Source: a virus
Virus record (IMG/VR): IMGVR_UViG_3300031952_000036
Coordinates: 1-43,588 of that record
Length of the DNA stretch: 43,588 bases
Strand: one strand, 5' to 3'
Shown: one piece after another, positions 23,318 through 29,397 of the stretch
Position numbering within the stretch: position 1 is the stretch's first letter
Layout of the letters: every line of letters begins with the position of its first letter
Notes under the pieces: generated by a model
Told to the model about the DNA's origin: nothing
The model's database searches: none
What the model saw: the letters and a program-made list of their open reading frames with translations, nothing else
Position numbers and translations under genes: made by a program

Positions 23318-23413
23318 ATGTGGACTTGGATAGTTCTAATCGGAGCAACAGTCCTAGCTGTGATGATAGTGTATGCGGATTGGGTGTATAGAGAGAGGAA
23401 GGAGTGGTTGTGA
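23318..23413 (+). CDS. 31-aa single-pass membrane protein
   Basis: MWTWIVLIGATVLAVMIVYA then a charged tail (DWVYRERKEWL). GGAAGGAGATACTAA precedes the ATG, and the stop overlaps the next ATG as TGATG. Orientation N-out/C-in is likely from the positive tail. Unknown role. Confidence 0.55.
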   Translation: MWTWIVLIGATVLAVMIVYADWVYRERKEWL

Positions 23414-23634
23414 TGTATACAGATAAGGACTTCAATACTAAGAAGGAACTGAAGGAAGCAGTGGCTAAGTTTGTGGAAGTTAGAGTGTATCAACCGAATG
23501 ATATGTTTGGTATAACAGCACAGATAAGTCAGGGTAAACATACAGTATCATTGGAAGGTCCTCATTACCCAAAACCTCATAGATGGTATGCATCAGCGGA
23601 TGTGGTAGATGGGAGAGTGGTGAAGGTGAGATGA
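23413..23634 (+). CDS. Hypothetical early protein
   Basis: 73 aa from the ATG at 23413 (TGATG overlap with the membrane-protein gene). N-terminal helix (KDFNTKKELKEAVAKFVEVR) followed by beta strands (GKHTVSLEGPHYPKPHRWYA). The fold resembles small alpha-beta early proteins. No known domain. Confidence 0.6.
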   Translation: MYTDKDFNTKKELKEAVAKFVEVRVYQPNDMFGITAQISQGKHTVSLEGPHYPKPHRWYASADVVDGRVVKVR

Positions 23635-23789
23635 GTGAGTATTGGCATCCTAAATTTAAGTATCAGTTAGTAGATTGGTTCCATCTATATCGTCCAGAGG
23701 TGCCGATATGGAAGTGGGAACGAATGAGTAAGAGACAGTTGTATGGGAAGTATACTGAAGAGAGAAGAGGGGAGGTGAAGAATGCCTAA
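23631..23789 (+). CDS. Small aromatic-rich early protein
   Basis: 52 aa from the ATG at 23631 (ATGA overlap). Contains WHPKFKYQLVDWFHLYRPEV and SKRQLYGKYTEERRGE. The SKRQLY block with helical context recurs in short phage proteins. Unknown role. Confidence 0.6.
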   Translation: MSEYWHPKFKYQLVDWFHLYRPEVPIWKWERMSKRQLYGKYTEERRGEVKNA

Positions 23790-24048
23790 GCAGGTGTGTG
23801 TAGAGTGTGAGACGAGTCTGAAGGTGGAGCAGAATGGGGTGATTGTGGTGGAGATGTTTAATGAGAACTGTTCTATATATAGACTATGGTCGGCGGATAT
23901 GTGGAAGTGTCCGTTGTGTGGGGTGGAGATAGTGACGGGGTTTGGGGCGATACCTATTACAGAGCATTTTATGGAGAATGTGGAAGAGAAGTTGGAAGAG
24001 TTTAGAAAGAGTGGACATAAGGTGGTGTATGATAGAGAGGTGAGATGA
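23782..24048 (+). CDS. Zinc-ribbon protein
   Basis: 88 aa. CVEC near the N-terminus and CPLC at about residues 43-46 form one zinc-ribbon site. The C-terminal helix is amphipathic (ITEHFMENVEEKLEEFRKSG). It overlaps the previous gene by 8 bases and the next by 4. DNA or protein binding is likely; the target is unknown. Confidence 0.65.
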   Translation: MPKQVCVECETSLKVEQNGVIVVEMFNENCSIYRLWSADMWKCPLCGVEIVTGFGAIPITEHFMENVEEKLEEFRKSGHKVVYDREVR

Positions 24049-24365
24049 TGCAGAGCATATACAAGATAGTTGGAGGTGGAGGAGGTAGGTGTAGTTGTGG
24101 ACATAAGCAGAGGATAAAGAGTGCATATTACTTGATAGAGACGGGAGGTAGAACATATACTGTATGCGAGGGATGTGGGAAGAGACAGGGGTTGAATGAG
24201 TGGTGGGGGGCTAAGAAAGAGATTACGGCGGAGGAGATGAAGAAGATGTGGTTTGGGGCAGAGCCAATAAAGGAGGTTGTATGTTCTCAGCTACGAAAGT
24301 ATACGAAGAGGTTGAGAGAAGGGTCAAAAAGGGAAGAAGCGTTAAGAGTTGCTGTAGAAGTGTAG
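24045..24365 (+). CDS. Zinc-finger early protein
   Basis: 106 aa. CSCG (residues 16-19) and CEGC (41-44) make a zinc site around a short beta hairpin, followed by EWWGAKKEITAEEMKKMWFG. The last 28 codons overlap the next gene in a different frame. Both frames look coding because the downstream gene has its own strong ribosome binding site. Confidence 0.6.
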   Translation: MMQSIYKIVGGGGGRCSCGHKQRIKSAYYLIETGGRTYTVCEGCGKRQGLNEWWGAKKEITAEEMKKMWFGAEPIKEVVCSQLRKYTKRLREGSKREEALRVAVEV

Positions 24366-24469
24366 CGAAGATGATGGGGTTTGAAGAGGGGGAGATTGAG
24401 GTGTTGGTAGTAGGAGTGAATGAGAAGTGGTATAGGATGTTGGGGTATGATGTGAGGGATAAGATATGA
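24281..24469 (+). CDS. Small basic protein, overlapping gene
   Basis: 62 aa from the ATG at 24281, chosen for the AAAGGAGG placed at the right distance inside the previous gene. Sequence FSATKVYEEVERRVKKGRSV then a CCRSVAKMMGF helix. It could be DNA-binding from its charge; nothing specific is visible. It ends in ATGA with the next gene. Confidence 0.55.
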   Translation: MFSATKVYEEVERRVKKGRSVKSCCRSVAKMMGFEEGEIEVLVVGVNEKWYRMLGYDVRDKI

Positions 24470-24723
24470 CTATATGGACACTGTTTTCAATAGCAAATGA
24501 GTATGACCAACCTGATAATAATCTAGAAGCTTGGTGGAGTAAAAAACCTACTTTCATCGAGTTAGCAGAAGTCATAGGCATTACGGTTGATGTGAAGAAA
24601 GGAAATAGAGAGTTAGGAGAGCTATTAAAAGGCAAAGAAGTTAGAATAGAGTGGGCTGACTACCGTCTTGAAGAAATTACGGAAGGAAAATACAGTACAG
24701 AGAGGATGGGAGATGGAGTTTAG
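24466..24723 (+). CDS. Conserved small phage protein
   Basis: 85 aa. TIWTLFSIANEYDQPDNNLE, AWWSKKPTFIELAEVIGITV and a final YRLEEITEGKYSTERM. This arrangement recurs in small phage early proteins from environmental genomes; no function is known. ATGA overlap with the previous gene. Confidence 0.7.
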   Translation: MTIWTLFSIANEYDQPDNNLEAWWSKKPTFIELAEVIGITVDVKKGNRELGELLKGKEVRIEWADYRLEEITEGKYSTERMGDGV

Positions 24724-25066
24724 TGGGTATCAAAATGAGTTGGAAGTAGTATTCAGTCTAATGTCGGATAGTGAGTTGATGATAATGAAGGATAAACTAG
24801 AGGAGATGATTAAGGGAGAGGTATATAAGAGTGAAGGTTTCCCTATCAGTTGTGGGGGGTTGAGGTTCTTACAGGCATCTATAATGTTTTCATTCTGGGT
24901 GAGAAAAGGGAAGGGTGTGAAAATGGAAGAAGGGAAGATTGTGATGTGTGAGTTGAAGGAGAGTCCATTCTGGCAGAGGTATCAACCGAAAGAGGTGATG
25001 TATGAGCCAGATAGTCCTGAACACGAACGTGACCAGAAGGAAGAAGAGGAAGGTGAATTTGTATGA
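24713..25066 (+). CDS. Hypothetical early protein
   Basis: 117 aa from the ATG at 24713 (11-base overlap with the previous stop, GGATGGGAG upstream). Helical first half (SDSELMIMKDKLEEMIKGEV) and an acidic C-terminus (EHERDQKEEEEGEFV). No domain recognised. Confidence 0.6.
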   Translation: MEFSGYQNELEVVFSLMSDSELMIMKDKLEEMIKGEVYKSEGFPISCGGLRFLQASIMFSFWVRKGKGVKMEEGKIVMCELKESPFWQRYQPKEVMYEPDSPEHERDQKEEEEGEFV

Positions 25067-25248
25067 AAGACGCTAAAGAAATGACAGTCGAAGAGTTGAG
25101 GGCGGAGGTGGAGAAGATTAGGATGGAGAGGTCGGGGAAGGGGAGGGTGAGGAGAGCGGAGTCGAAGTCGCGTCGAATACAGGGACAGATGAGTGATAAG
25201 AAGAGGAAGGAAGATGCGGAGAGGGTAGAGAGTGCAGAATGGATATAG
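25063..25248 (+). CDS. Highly charged small protein
   Basis: 61 aa, almost wholly charged helix (KEMTVEELRAEVEKIRMERS), then basic (GKGRVRRAESKSRRIQGQMS). Overlaps both neighbours (ATGA at the start). Probably nucleic-acid associated; inferred only from charge. Confidence 0.55.
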   Translation: MKDAKEMTVEELRAEVEKIRMERSGKGRVRRAESKSRRIQGQMSDKKRKEDAERVESAEWI

Positions 25249-25415
25249 ATGAGAAGATAGTTAGAGATACGGTAGTGGAGGTGTTACAAGAAGTGTTAGA
25301 CTCTGGATATGATTTAGGTGGGATGGGAGAGTATGGAAGTGGATGGAATGATAGAGGGGTGCAGATAAGAATGAAGGTGAGGGAGATGATGAGGAGGTGG
25401 AGGGGTGAAAGCTAA
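25239..25415 (+). CDS. Small helical early protein
   Basis: 58 aa. DIDEKIVRDTVVEVLQEVLD then a Gly-rich turn and a basic C-terminal helix (QIRMKVREMMRRWRGES). Starts 10 bases before the previous stop. Function unknown. Confidence 0.55.
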   Translation: MDIDEKIVRDTVVEVLQEVLDSGYDLGGMGEYGSGWNDRGVQIRMKVREMMRRWRGES

Positions 25416-25662
25416 ACCGATAGCAAAGAAAGTCGTAAGTTCAATTATTGAAATTACTAAAGTTACCAAAAACAATGGTAAGCCGAGTATGGACGCTAGG
25501 TCTCTATCTCTTCAGCAGTATCATACAGGAGTGAATGAGATGGGGAAGAAAGTGGAGGTGTTTGCACTGTCCTTATCTAATAATTTACTGAGTATTAAGA
25601 TGGCGTTGATGCAAGCGGTGGAGAGTGTAGAAAGGAAGATGAGGGAGAATAAGGAAACTTAA
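25405..25662 (+). CDS. Small protein whose 5' end contains a palindrome
   Basis: 85 aa from the GTG at 25405 (GAGGAGGTGGAGGG upstream). The palindrome at 25435-25457 lies in codons 11-18. If the site is regulatory, a later start such as the ATG at 25540 (GGAG nine bases upstream) is possible and would leave the palindrome in an intergenic gap like the other copies. The C-terminal helix is LSIKMALMQAVESVERKMRE. Start uncertain. Confidence 0.5.
   Translation: MKAKPIAKKVVSSIIEITKVTKNNGKPSMDARSLSLQQYHTGVNEMGKKVEVFALSLSNNLLSIKMALMQAVESVERKMRENKET
25435..25457. promoter_or_regulatory. 23-bp palindromic site, copy 3
   Basis: GTAAGTTCAAT, T, ATTGAAATTAC: one mismatch in the right arm (A for C). The flanks are GTC on the left and TAA on the right, so the asymmetric TTA/GAC flanks are inverted relative to copies 1, 2, 4 and 5. 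It overlaps the 5' end of an annotated frame. Confidence 0.8.
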
Positions 25663-25688
25663 ACTCTTGTAGGGACTAAAGGAGAGGG

Positions 25689-25916
25689 ATGCAAGAAAAA
25701 GATAATAAATATTCTTATGCAAGAAAAGTAAAATCATTTTGTATCAAATGTGATAAAGTATTAGATACCTATCCCAAAAAGCAAGGAAAAATATATGCGG
25801 TTGTTTGTAAAGAATGTATAAAAAATATTGCAAGATATATGAAAAGTTTATTATTACCTCATTACTGGACAGGAACTTTTAAAAAGTCAAAAGATATAGA
25901 TAACCCAAAGGGCTAA
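25689..25916 (+). CDS. Zinc-ribbon protein
   Basis: 75 aa, AAAGGAGAGGG before the ATG. CIKC (residues 18-21) and CKEC (36-39) form a zinc ribbon; the remainder is basic and aromatic. It is more AT-rich than neighbouring genes, as are the next three genes, which may mark a separately acquired segment (25680-26900). Confidence 0.65.
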   Translation: MQEKDNKYSYARKVKSFCIKCDKVLDTYPKKQGKIYAVVCKECIKNIARYMKSLLLPHYWTGTFKKSKDIDNPKG

Positions 25917-25929
25917 AGGAGAGAGAGAT

Positions 25930-26052
25930 ATGCATGAGAAAACAAGATTAGAAGCATTGGCTAAATGGATTAGAGAATATTTTGGGACAGAAAGTGCAAA
26001 GGTAATGATTAAATATTTAAAAGTAGAGGTGAAGAAATGCAAGAGAGTATAA
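25930..26052 (+). CDS. 40-aa basic protein
   Basis: AAAGGAGAGAGAT precedes the ATG. One helix (RLEALAKWIREYF) and a lysine-rich end (KYLKVEVKKCKRV). Overlaps the next start by 16 bases. Unknown function. Confidence 0.5.
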   Translation: MHEKTRLEALAKWIREYFGTESAKVMIKYLKVEVKKCKRV

Positions 26053-26411
26053 TTAAATCAGGTCTTTCTATTCATTGTCATCATAATATTTTAGTTGAGC
26101 ATTGCTATAATTATGACGAGAGAGTAGAAGCGATAAAAAGAGATAAACCCCGGAACGAACAAGAAATAAGATTGCGATTGTTTAAGCTTTTGCCAAAAGA
26201 AGCAATAGAAGAGTTACCGACTGCTTGGCGTAAGGCAGACGCTGAGTGGGATAAGGCATGCGCTGAGCGGGATAAGACATGCACTGAGCGGGATAAGGCA
26301 TACGCTGAGTGGTGTAAGGCAGACGCTGAGTGGTGTAAGGAAGGCCAAGAAATCTGGCATAAGAAATGGTGTGGATGTACGAATTGGAATGGAAATGAGA
26401 TTATATTTTAG
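26037..26411 (+). CDS. Protein with tandem AEWxKA heptads
   Basis: 124 aa. An N-terminal domain (SGLSIHCHHNILVEHCYNYD; LRLFKLLPKEAIEELP) is followed by five or six heptads of the type KADAEWDKACAERD (residues about 66-103). It ends in a compact CGCTNWNGNEIIF motif. Proteins with this layout, variable numbers of the same heptad and a Cys-rich tail are common in environmental phages. The 21-base DNA repeats are nearly identical, so the repeat number should vary between strains. Unknown role. Confidence 0.7.
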   Translation: MQESIIKSGLSIHCHHNILVEHCYNYDERVEAIKRDKPRNEQEIRLRLFKLLPKEAIEELPTAWRKADAEWDKACAERDKTCTERDKAYAEWCKADAEWCKEGQEIWHKKWCGCTNWNGNEIIF

Positions 26412-26443
26412 GGATTAACCCAAAGGACTAATGAGGTGAAGAA

Positions 26444-26677
26444 ATGCAAGAGAGATTAAGGGAAAAAATAGAAGAAGAAATAGAAAGAATAATAAGAATT
26501 TATGCTCCACACACAGAGATTGCTTTAATAGATTTAGAGCAAACTAAAACCCACATCCTCCAGTTATTCAGAGATGAGGTTATTAAATCACTAAGAGTAA
26601 AATATACTGATTATGAAGGTCGAGCGTGGAATTCTGCATTAGATAGTGTATTAAAGAAATTAGAGGGGAAGGGATGA
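26444..26677 (+). CDS. Helical early protein
   Basis: 77 aa. Helix MQERLREKIEEEIERIIRIY followed by a second helical part (ILQLFRDEVIKSLRVKYTD). Its upstream GAGGTGAAGAAATGCAAGAG is the same as that of the gene at 26037, a small local duplication of the translation start. Function unknown. Confidence 0.6.
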   Translation: MQERLREKIEEEIERIIRIYAPHTEIALIDLEQTKTHILQLFRDEVIKSLRVKYTDYEGRAWNSALDSVLKKLEGKG

Positions 26678-26769
26678 AACCCCATAACTATTTCAATGAT
26701 ATTTGTCTATACTGTGGACACAGGTTTATCGTAGCCCAGAGGACAGCCAGCCCATGCGATGATTACTAA
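26674..26769 (+). CDS. 31-aa Cys-rich micro-protein
   Basis: ATGA overlap with the previous stop. Sequence has CLYCGHRFIVAQR and a third Cys near the end (ASPCDDY), a mini zinc knuckle. Too short for a family; similar micro-proteins are frequent here. Confidence 0.5.
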   Translation: MKPHNYFNDICLYCGHRFIVAQRTASPCDDY

Positions 26770-26896
26770 GTTAATTGGCATTATCCTTATATTCGATGGC
26801 ATCTTATCTATAATGTGGGCTTACGAACCTCGTCTTCTATGGCAGATGGGGAGGATAGTGAGAATTGGGTGTGGTATTATACTGCTAATTGTATGA
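26759..26896 (+). CDS. 45-aa two-helix membrane protein
   Basis: Two hydrophobic segments (LIGIILIFDGILSIMW; IVRIGCGIILLIV) separated by a short AYEPRLLWQMG loop. Overlaps the preceding micro-protein by 11 bases in another frame. Membrane location predicted; role unknown. Confidence 0.55.
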   Translation: MITKLIGIILIFDGILSIMWAYEPRLLWQMGRIVRIGCGIILLIV

Positions 26897-26909
26897 AAGG
26901 AGGTGAAAA

Positions 26910-27719
26910 GTGACAGAGAACTTTAGTCTAGAGAAGTCGATGTTCAATAGTAGTTGCATCGCTGATTATATGGGGTGTCCGAGACTGTTCTATTATAGTT
27001 ATATTAGAAGGTTGAGGATGAAGGAAGAGAAGCCAGCGCTGACGTTTGGGCGAGTGTTTCACGAGGTGTTGTTGGAGTGGTATAAGAGTGGGAGTCAAGA
27101 GGAGGCGATGAAGAAGTTCGAACAGTTGCCTTCTATGATTACTATGGACACGTTGACGAAGGAGTGGGGAGAGGCGATATTTAAACAATATGTGGAGAGG
27201 TATAAGAATGAGGTAGGGAAGACACTGCATTTAGAGGTGAAGTTTAGGGTGGAGATTGGGGAGCGTATATATGCGGGCACCATCGACCGCATTGAGGAGT
27301 GGGGAGGACAGGTGTATGTGGATGACCATAAGACGAGTGCGACGTTGCAGTTGTCAGACTGTTCGCATAGACCAAGTCCACAGATAGATGGGTATTGTTA
27401 TGCGTGTCGTGAAATAGTCGGTAGATGTCAGGGTGCGGTCATCAACGGGATATCGACTGCGAAGAACCCGAAGGAGAGGTTTATAAGGTTTCCATCGAGT
27501 AGAACAGAGAAGGAGATGGATGGGTGGAAGGTGATATTCACGGATGTGACGGACGAGATAGTTAGAGATGCGGAGAGAGGACACTTTCCGATGTCGACTG
27601 TGTTCTGTAATAGATGGGGGAAGTGTAAGTATTGGGAACTCTGCGTTTATGGAGAGGATGAGAAATACATAGAGCAGAACTACAAAGTGGAGGAGAAAGG
27701 AGAAGGGGAAGGTGAGTAG
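26910..27719 (+). CDS. Cas4/RecB-like 4Fe-4S PD-(D/E)XK exonuclease
   Basis: 269 aa from the GTG at 26910 (AAAGGAGGTGAAAA upstream). Nuclease motifs: GRVFHEVL (His51), GTIDRI (Asp126), VDDHKTS (Asp138/139, Lys141) and a QIDGYCYA motif (Gln158, Tyr162). Four cysteines in the Cas4/AddB arrangement: Cys23 (in GCPRLFYY) and CNRWGKCKYWELC (Cys233, 239, 245), which would hold an Fe-S cluster. It probably works with the Sak4-like ATPase and ssDNA-binding protein just downstream in recombination-dependent replication or DNA end processing. No CRISPR genes are nearby. Confidence 0.85.
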   Translation: MTENFSLEKSMFNSSCIADYMGCPRLFYYSYIRRLRMKEEKPALTFGRVFHEVLLEWYKSGSQEEAMKKFEQLPSMITMDTLTKEWGEAIFKQYVERYKNEVGKTLHLEVKFRVEIGERIYAGTIDRIEEWGGQVYVDDHKTSATLQLSDCSHRPSPQIDGYCYACREIVGRCQGAVINGISTAKNPKERFIRFPSSRTEKEMDGWKVIFTDVTDEIVRDAERGHFPMSTVFCNRWGKCKYWELCVYGEDEKYIEQNYKVEEKGEGEGE

Positions 27720-27804
27720 AGAGTGGTTGACTGTGATAATTGGAGTGTTAGTGTGTATTATATTAGGGATAGTGTTTATGAAAGGGGGGATGGGAGATGC
27801 TTAA
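27712..27804 (+). CDS. 30-aa membrane micro-protein
   Basis: GTG start at 27712 (AAGGGGAAG upstream), overlapping the nuclease stop by 8 bases. SREWLTVIIGVLVCIILGIV is a clear membrane helix. Unknown role, similar in kind to 23318-23413. Confidence 0.5.
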   Translation: MSREWLTVIIGVLVCIILGIVFMKGGMGDA

Positions 27805-28492
27805 TGCGAAGGATATGGATGTAGGTAATATTAAGTTGAATGTGTTGATATATGGGAAGTCGGGGACGGGGAAGACTACATTCGCATGTTGTTTCCCGAA
27901 GCCATACATATTCGATTTCGACAAGGGGATGTTGTCGCAGAAGGGGAGAGATGTGGCGTATGATACGTATACATCTTACCTCTCGTTTGAGGGGAAGTTT
28001 AAGGAGATGGAGACGAATTGTCCATATGACACCATCATTATAGACTCGATTACGACGATGGAGGAGTATTGTATGGATATGGTGTTGGCGGCTAATCATA
28101 AACCGATGCCGACGATGCATGAGTGGAATGTACTTATAGCGACGTTGAAGGATTTGTTTATGAGGTCGACGAAGATGGCGAAACATCTGGTCGTGATTGC
28201 GCATGAGCAGATGATACAGGATGAGATTACGGGAGAGGTCATTGTCCGTCCACAAATCGTGGGGAAGAAGTTACCAGCTCAGTTGCCGTTGTGGTTTGAT
28301 GAGGTGCATAGAGCACAGGTGTCGAGGAGTAAAGATGGGGTGCCAGTATATAGTCTGTTGACGGCAGCCGACCTAAAATATACGGCTAAGTCGAGGTTGA
28401 ACTGTCTTCCATCGGTGTTGGATTGGAGTAAGGATGGGAAGATGTTGAATGCGTTTGAGTTGATAATGGAGAAGGTGAAGAATGTTAAATAA
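27797..28492 (+). CDS. Sak4-like RecA-fold ATPase
   Basis: 231 aa. Walker A GKSGTGKTT (residues 20-28), Walker B YDTIIIDSIT (about 77-86), and a sensor-like HLVVIAHEQM. This matches phage ATP-binding proteins of the Sak4/AAA_24 type, which promote single-strand annealing together with an SSB-like partner. Such a partner (28890-29303) and a Cas4-like exonuclease (26910-27719) are in the same operon. It overlaps its neighbours by 8 and 11 bases. Confidence 0.82.
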   Translation: MLNAKDMDVGNIKLNVLIYGKSGTGKTTFACCFPKPYIFDFDKGMLSQKGRDVAYDTYTSYLSFEGKFKEMETNCPYDTIIIDSITTMEEYCMDMVLAANHKPMPTMHEWNVLIATLKDLFMRSTKMAKHLVVIAHEQMIQDEITGEVIVRPQIVGKKLPAQLPLWFDEVHRAQVSRSKDGVPVYSLLTAADLKYTAKSRLNCLPSVLDWSKDGKMLNAFELIMEKVKNVK

Positions 28493-28748
28493 CTATTGTC
28501 CTGAGTGTCAGGTGTTGTGTAGTGGTAAGTTCTGTTGGAGGTGTGGGAAGAGGAGTGTAGTGGCGATGGTGAAGTGTCCGTATTGTGGGGAAGAGGTAGC
28601 GATTGTGGCTAAGTTCTGTGGGAATTGTGGGAAGCCGATACAGGAAGCGATTAAGATGCATATAGAGAAAGGGAGAGGAGGTGAAAGAAGTGGAACAGGT
28701 AGTAGAGATGGTGTTAGAGAAGGAGACGAAGGGAGCGGTGAGGTATAA
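28482..28748 (+). CDS. Double zinc-ribbon protein
   Basis: 88 aa. Four CxxC pairs (CPEC, CWRC, CPYC, CGNC) form two tandem zinc ribbons in the first 50 residues. The tail is Gly/Arg/Ser-rich, and the next gene starts inside it. It may bind ssDNA or bridge replication proteins. Confidence 0.7.
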   Translation: MLNNYCPECQVLCSGKFCWRCGKRSVVAMVKCPYCGEEVAIVAKFCGNCGKPIQEAIKMHIEKGRGGERSGTGSRDGVREGDEGSGEV

Positions 28749-28863
28749 GGAGAAAGGAGACCCAGTTGGGCATATATTTGGGACGATATATGTGAGGAAG
28801 ACCGCTTTCAAAGAGACACCGTTCCCAAAGGAAGTGCAGGTAACGATAGAGAGTCAACAGTAA
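28681..28863 (+). CDS. Conserved small phage protein
   Basis: 60 aa from the GTG at 28681 (GAGGAG upstream). The core GAVRYKEKG, GTIYVRKTAF, PFPKEVQVTIES follows a pattern seen in many phage early proteins of unknown role. It overlaps the double zinc-ribbon gene by 68 bases in another frame. Confidence 0.65.
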   Translation: MKEVEQVVEMVLEKETKGAVRYKEKGDPVGHIFGTIYVRKTAFKETPFPKEVQVTIESQQ

Positions 28864-28889
28864 CCAACGTAAATAGAGGAGGATGTAAA

Positions 28890-29303
28890 ATGCTTATTGA
28901 TGCACAGCTTAATGATTTTGAAGATTTTAGTCCAGTGAAGCCAGATATCTATGACTTCGTGATTAGGGAACCATTGGAGATAGTGCCAGTGGTTGGGGAG
29001 TCGACGGATATTGGGGGACAGGCGTATACGTTTGTTATCCGACCAGAAATCGTGGGAGGGGAACAGGCTGGGAAGAAAGTGAGACGACAGTTTAGCAATA
29101 AGACGAAGGCAACTAGATACTTTCTGAGGTCGTTCCTGGAGAAGGTTGGAGTCAACATCAACGATGGGGGAGGGTTTACATCAGAAGACCTATTAGGAAG
29201 ACGATTTAGGGGAGCAGTAGGAGAGAGGTCGTATACGGATAAGAATGATGGGTCGATAAAGAAAGCGTCAGACTTAGACACAGAGTCGATAGTGGCACTT
29301 TAA
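28890..29303 (+). CDS. DUF669-like ssDNA-binding protein
   Basis: 137 aa. An OB-like pattern with PDIYDFVIREP, YTFVIRPEIVGGEQAGKKVR, RYFLRSFLEKVGV and a final GRRFRGAVGERSY resembles the phage DUF669 family, proposed as single-stranded-DNA-binding partners of Sak4/annealing proteins. AGAGGAGGATG precedes the start. It ends just before the palindrome at 29316. Confidence 0.65.
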   Translation: MLIDAQLNDFEDFSPVKPDIYDFVIREPLEIVPVVGESTDIGGQAYTFVIRPEIVGGEQAGKKVRRQFSNKTKATRYFLRSFLEKVGVNINDGGGFTSEDLLGRRFRGAVGERSYTDKNDGSIKKASDLDTESIVAL

Positions 29304-29315
29304 CTAAAATGGTTA

Positions 29316-29338
29316 GTAAGTTCAATAATTGAACTTAC
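29316..29338. promoter_or_regulatory. 23-bp palindromic site, copy 4
   Basis: Perfect dyad with central A, flanks TTA and GAC. It sits in the gap before the ParB-HTH-methyltransferase gene and is immediately followed by the hairpin at 29342-29369. Confidence 0.85.
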
Positions 29339-29341
29339 GAC

Positions 29342-29369
29342 GGGGGACTAGCGTGGATGTTAGTCCCCC
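29342..29369 (+). terminator. Hairpin next to palindrome copy 4
   Basis: GGGGGACTA (29342-29350) and TAGTCCCCC (29361-29369) form a 9-bp stem with a 10-base loop, followed by TCCACTTTATC. It lacks a good U-tract, so it is a weak or conditional terminator at most. It separates the recombination genes from the ParB-HTH-methyltransferase gene. Confidence 0.55.
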
Positions 29370-29397
29370 TCCACTTTATCAACAACAAGGAGAGAAG

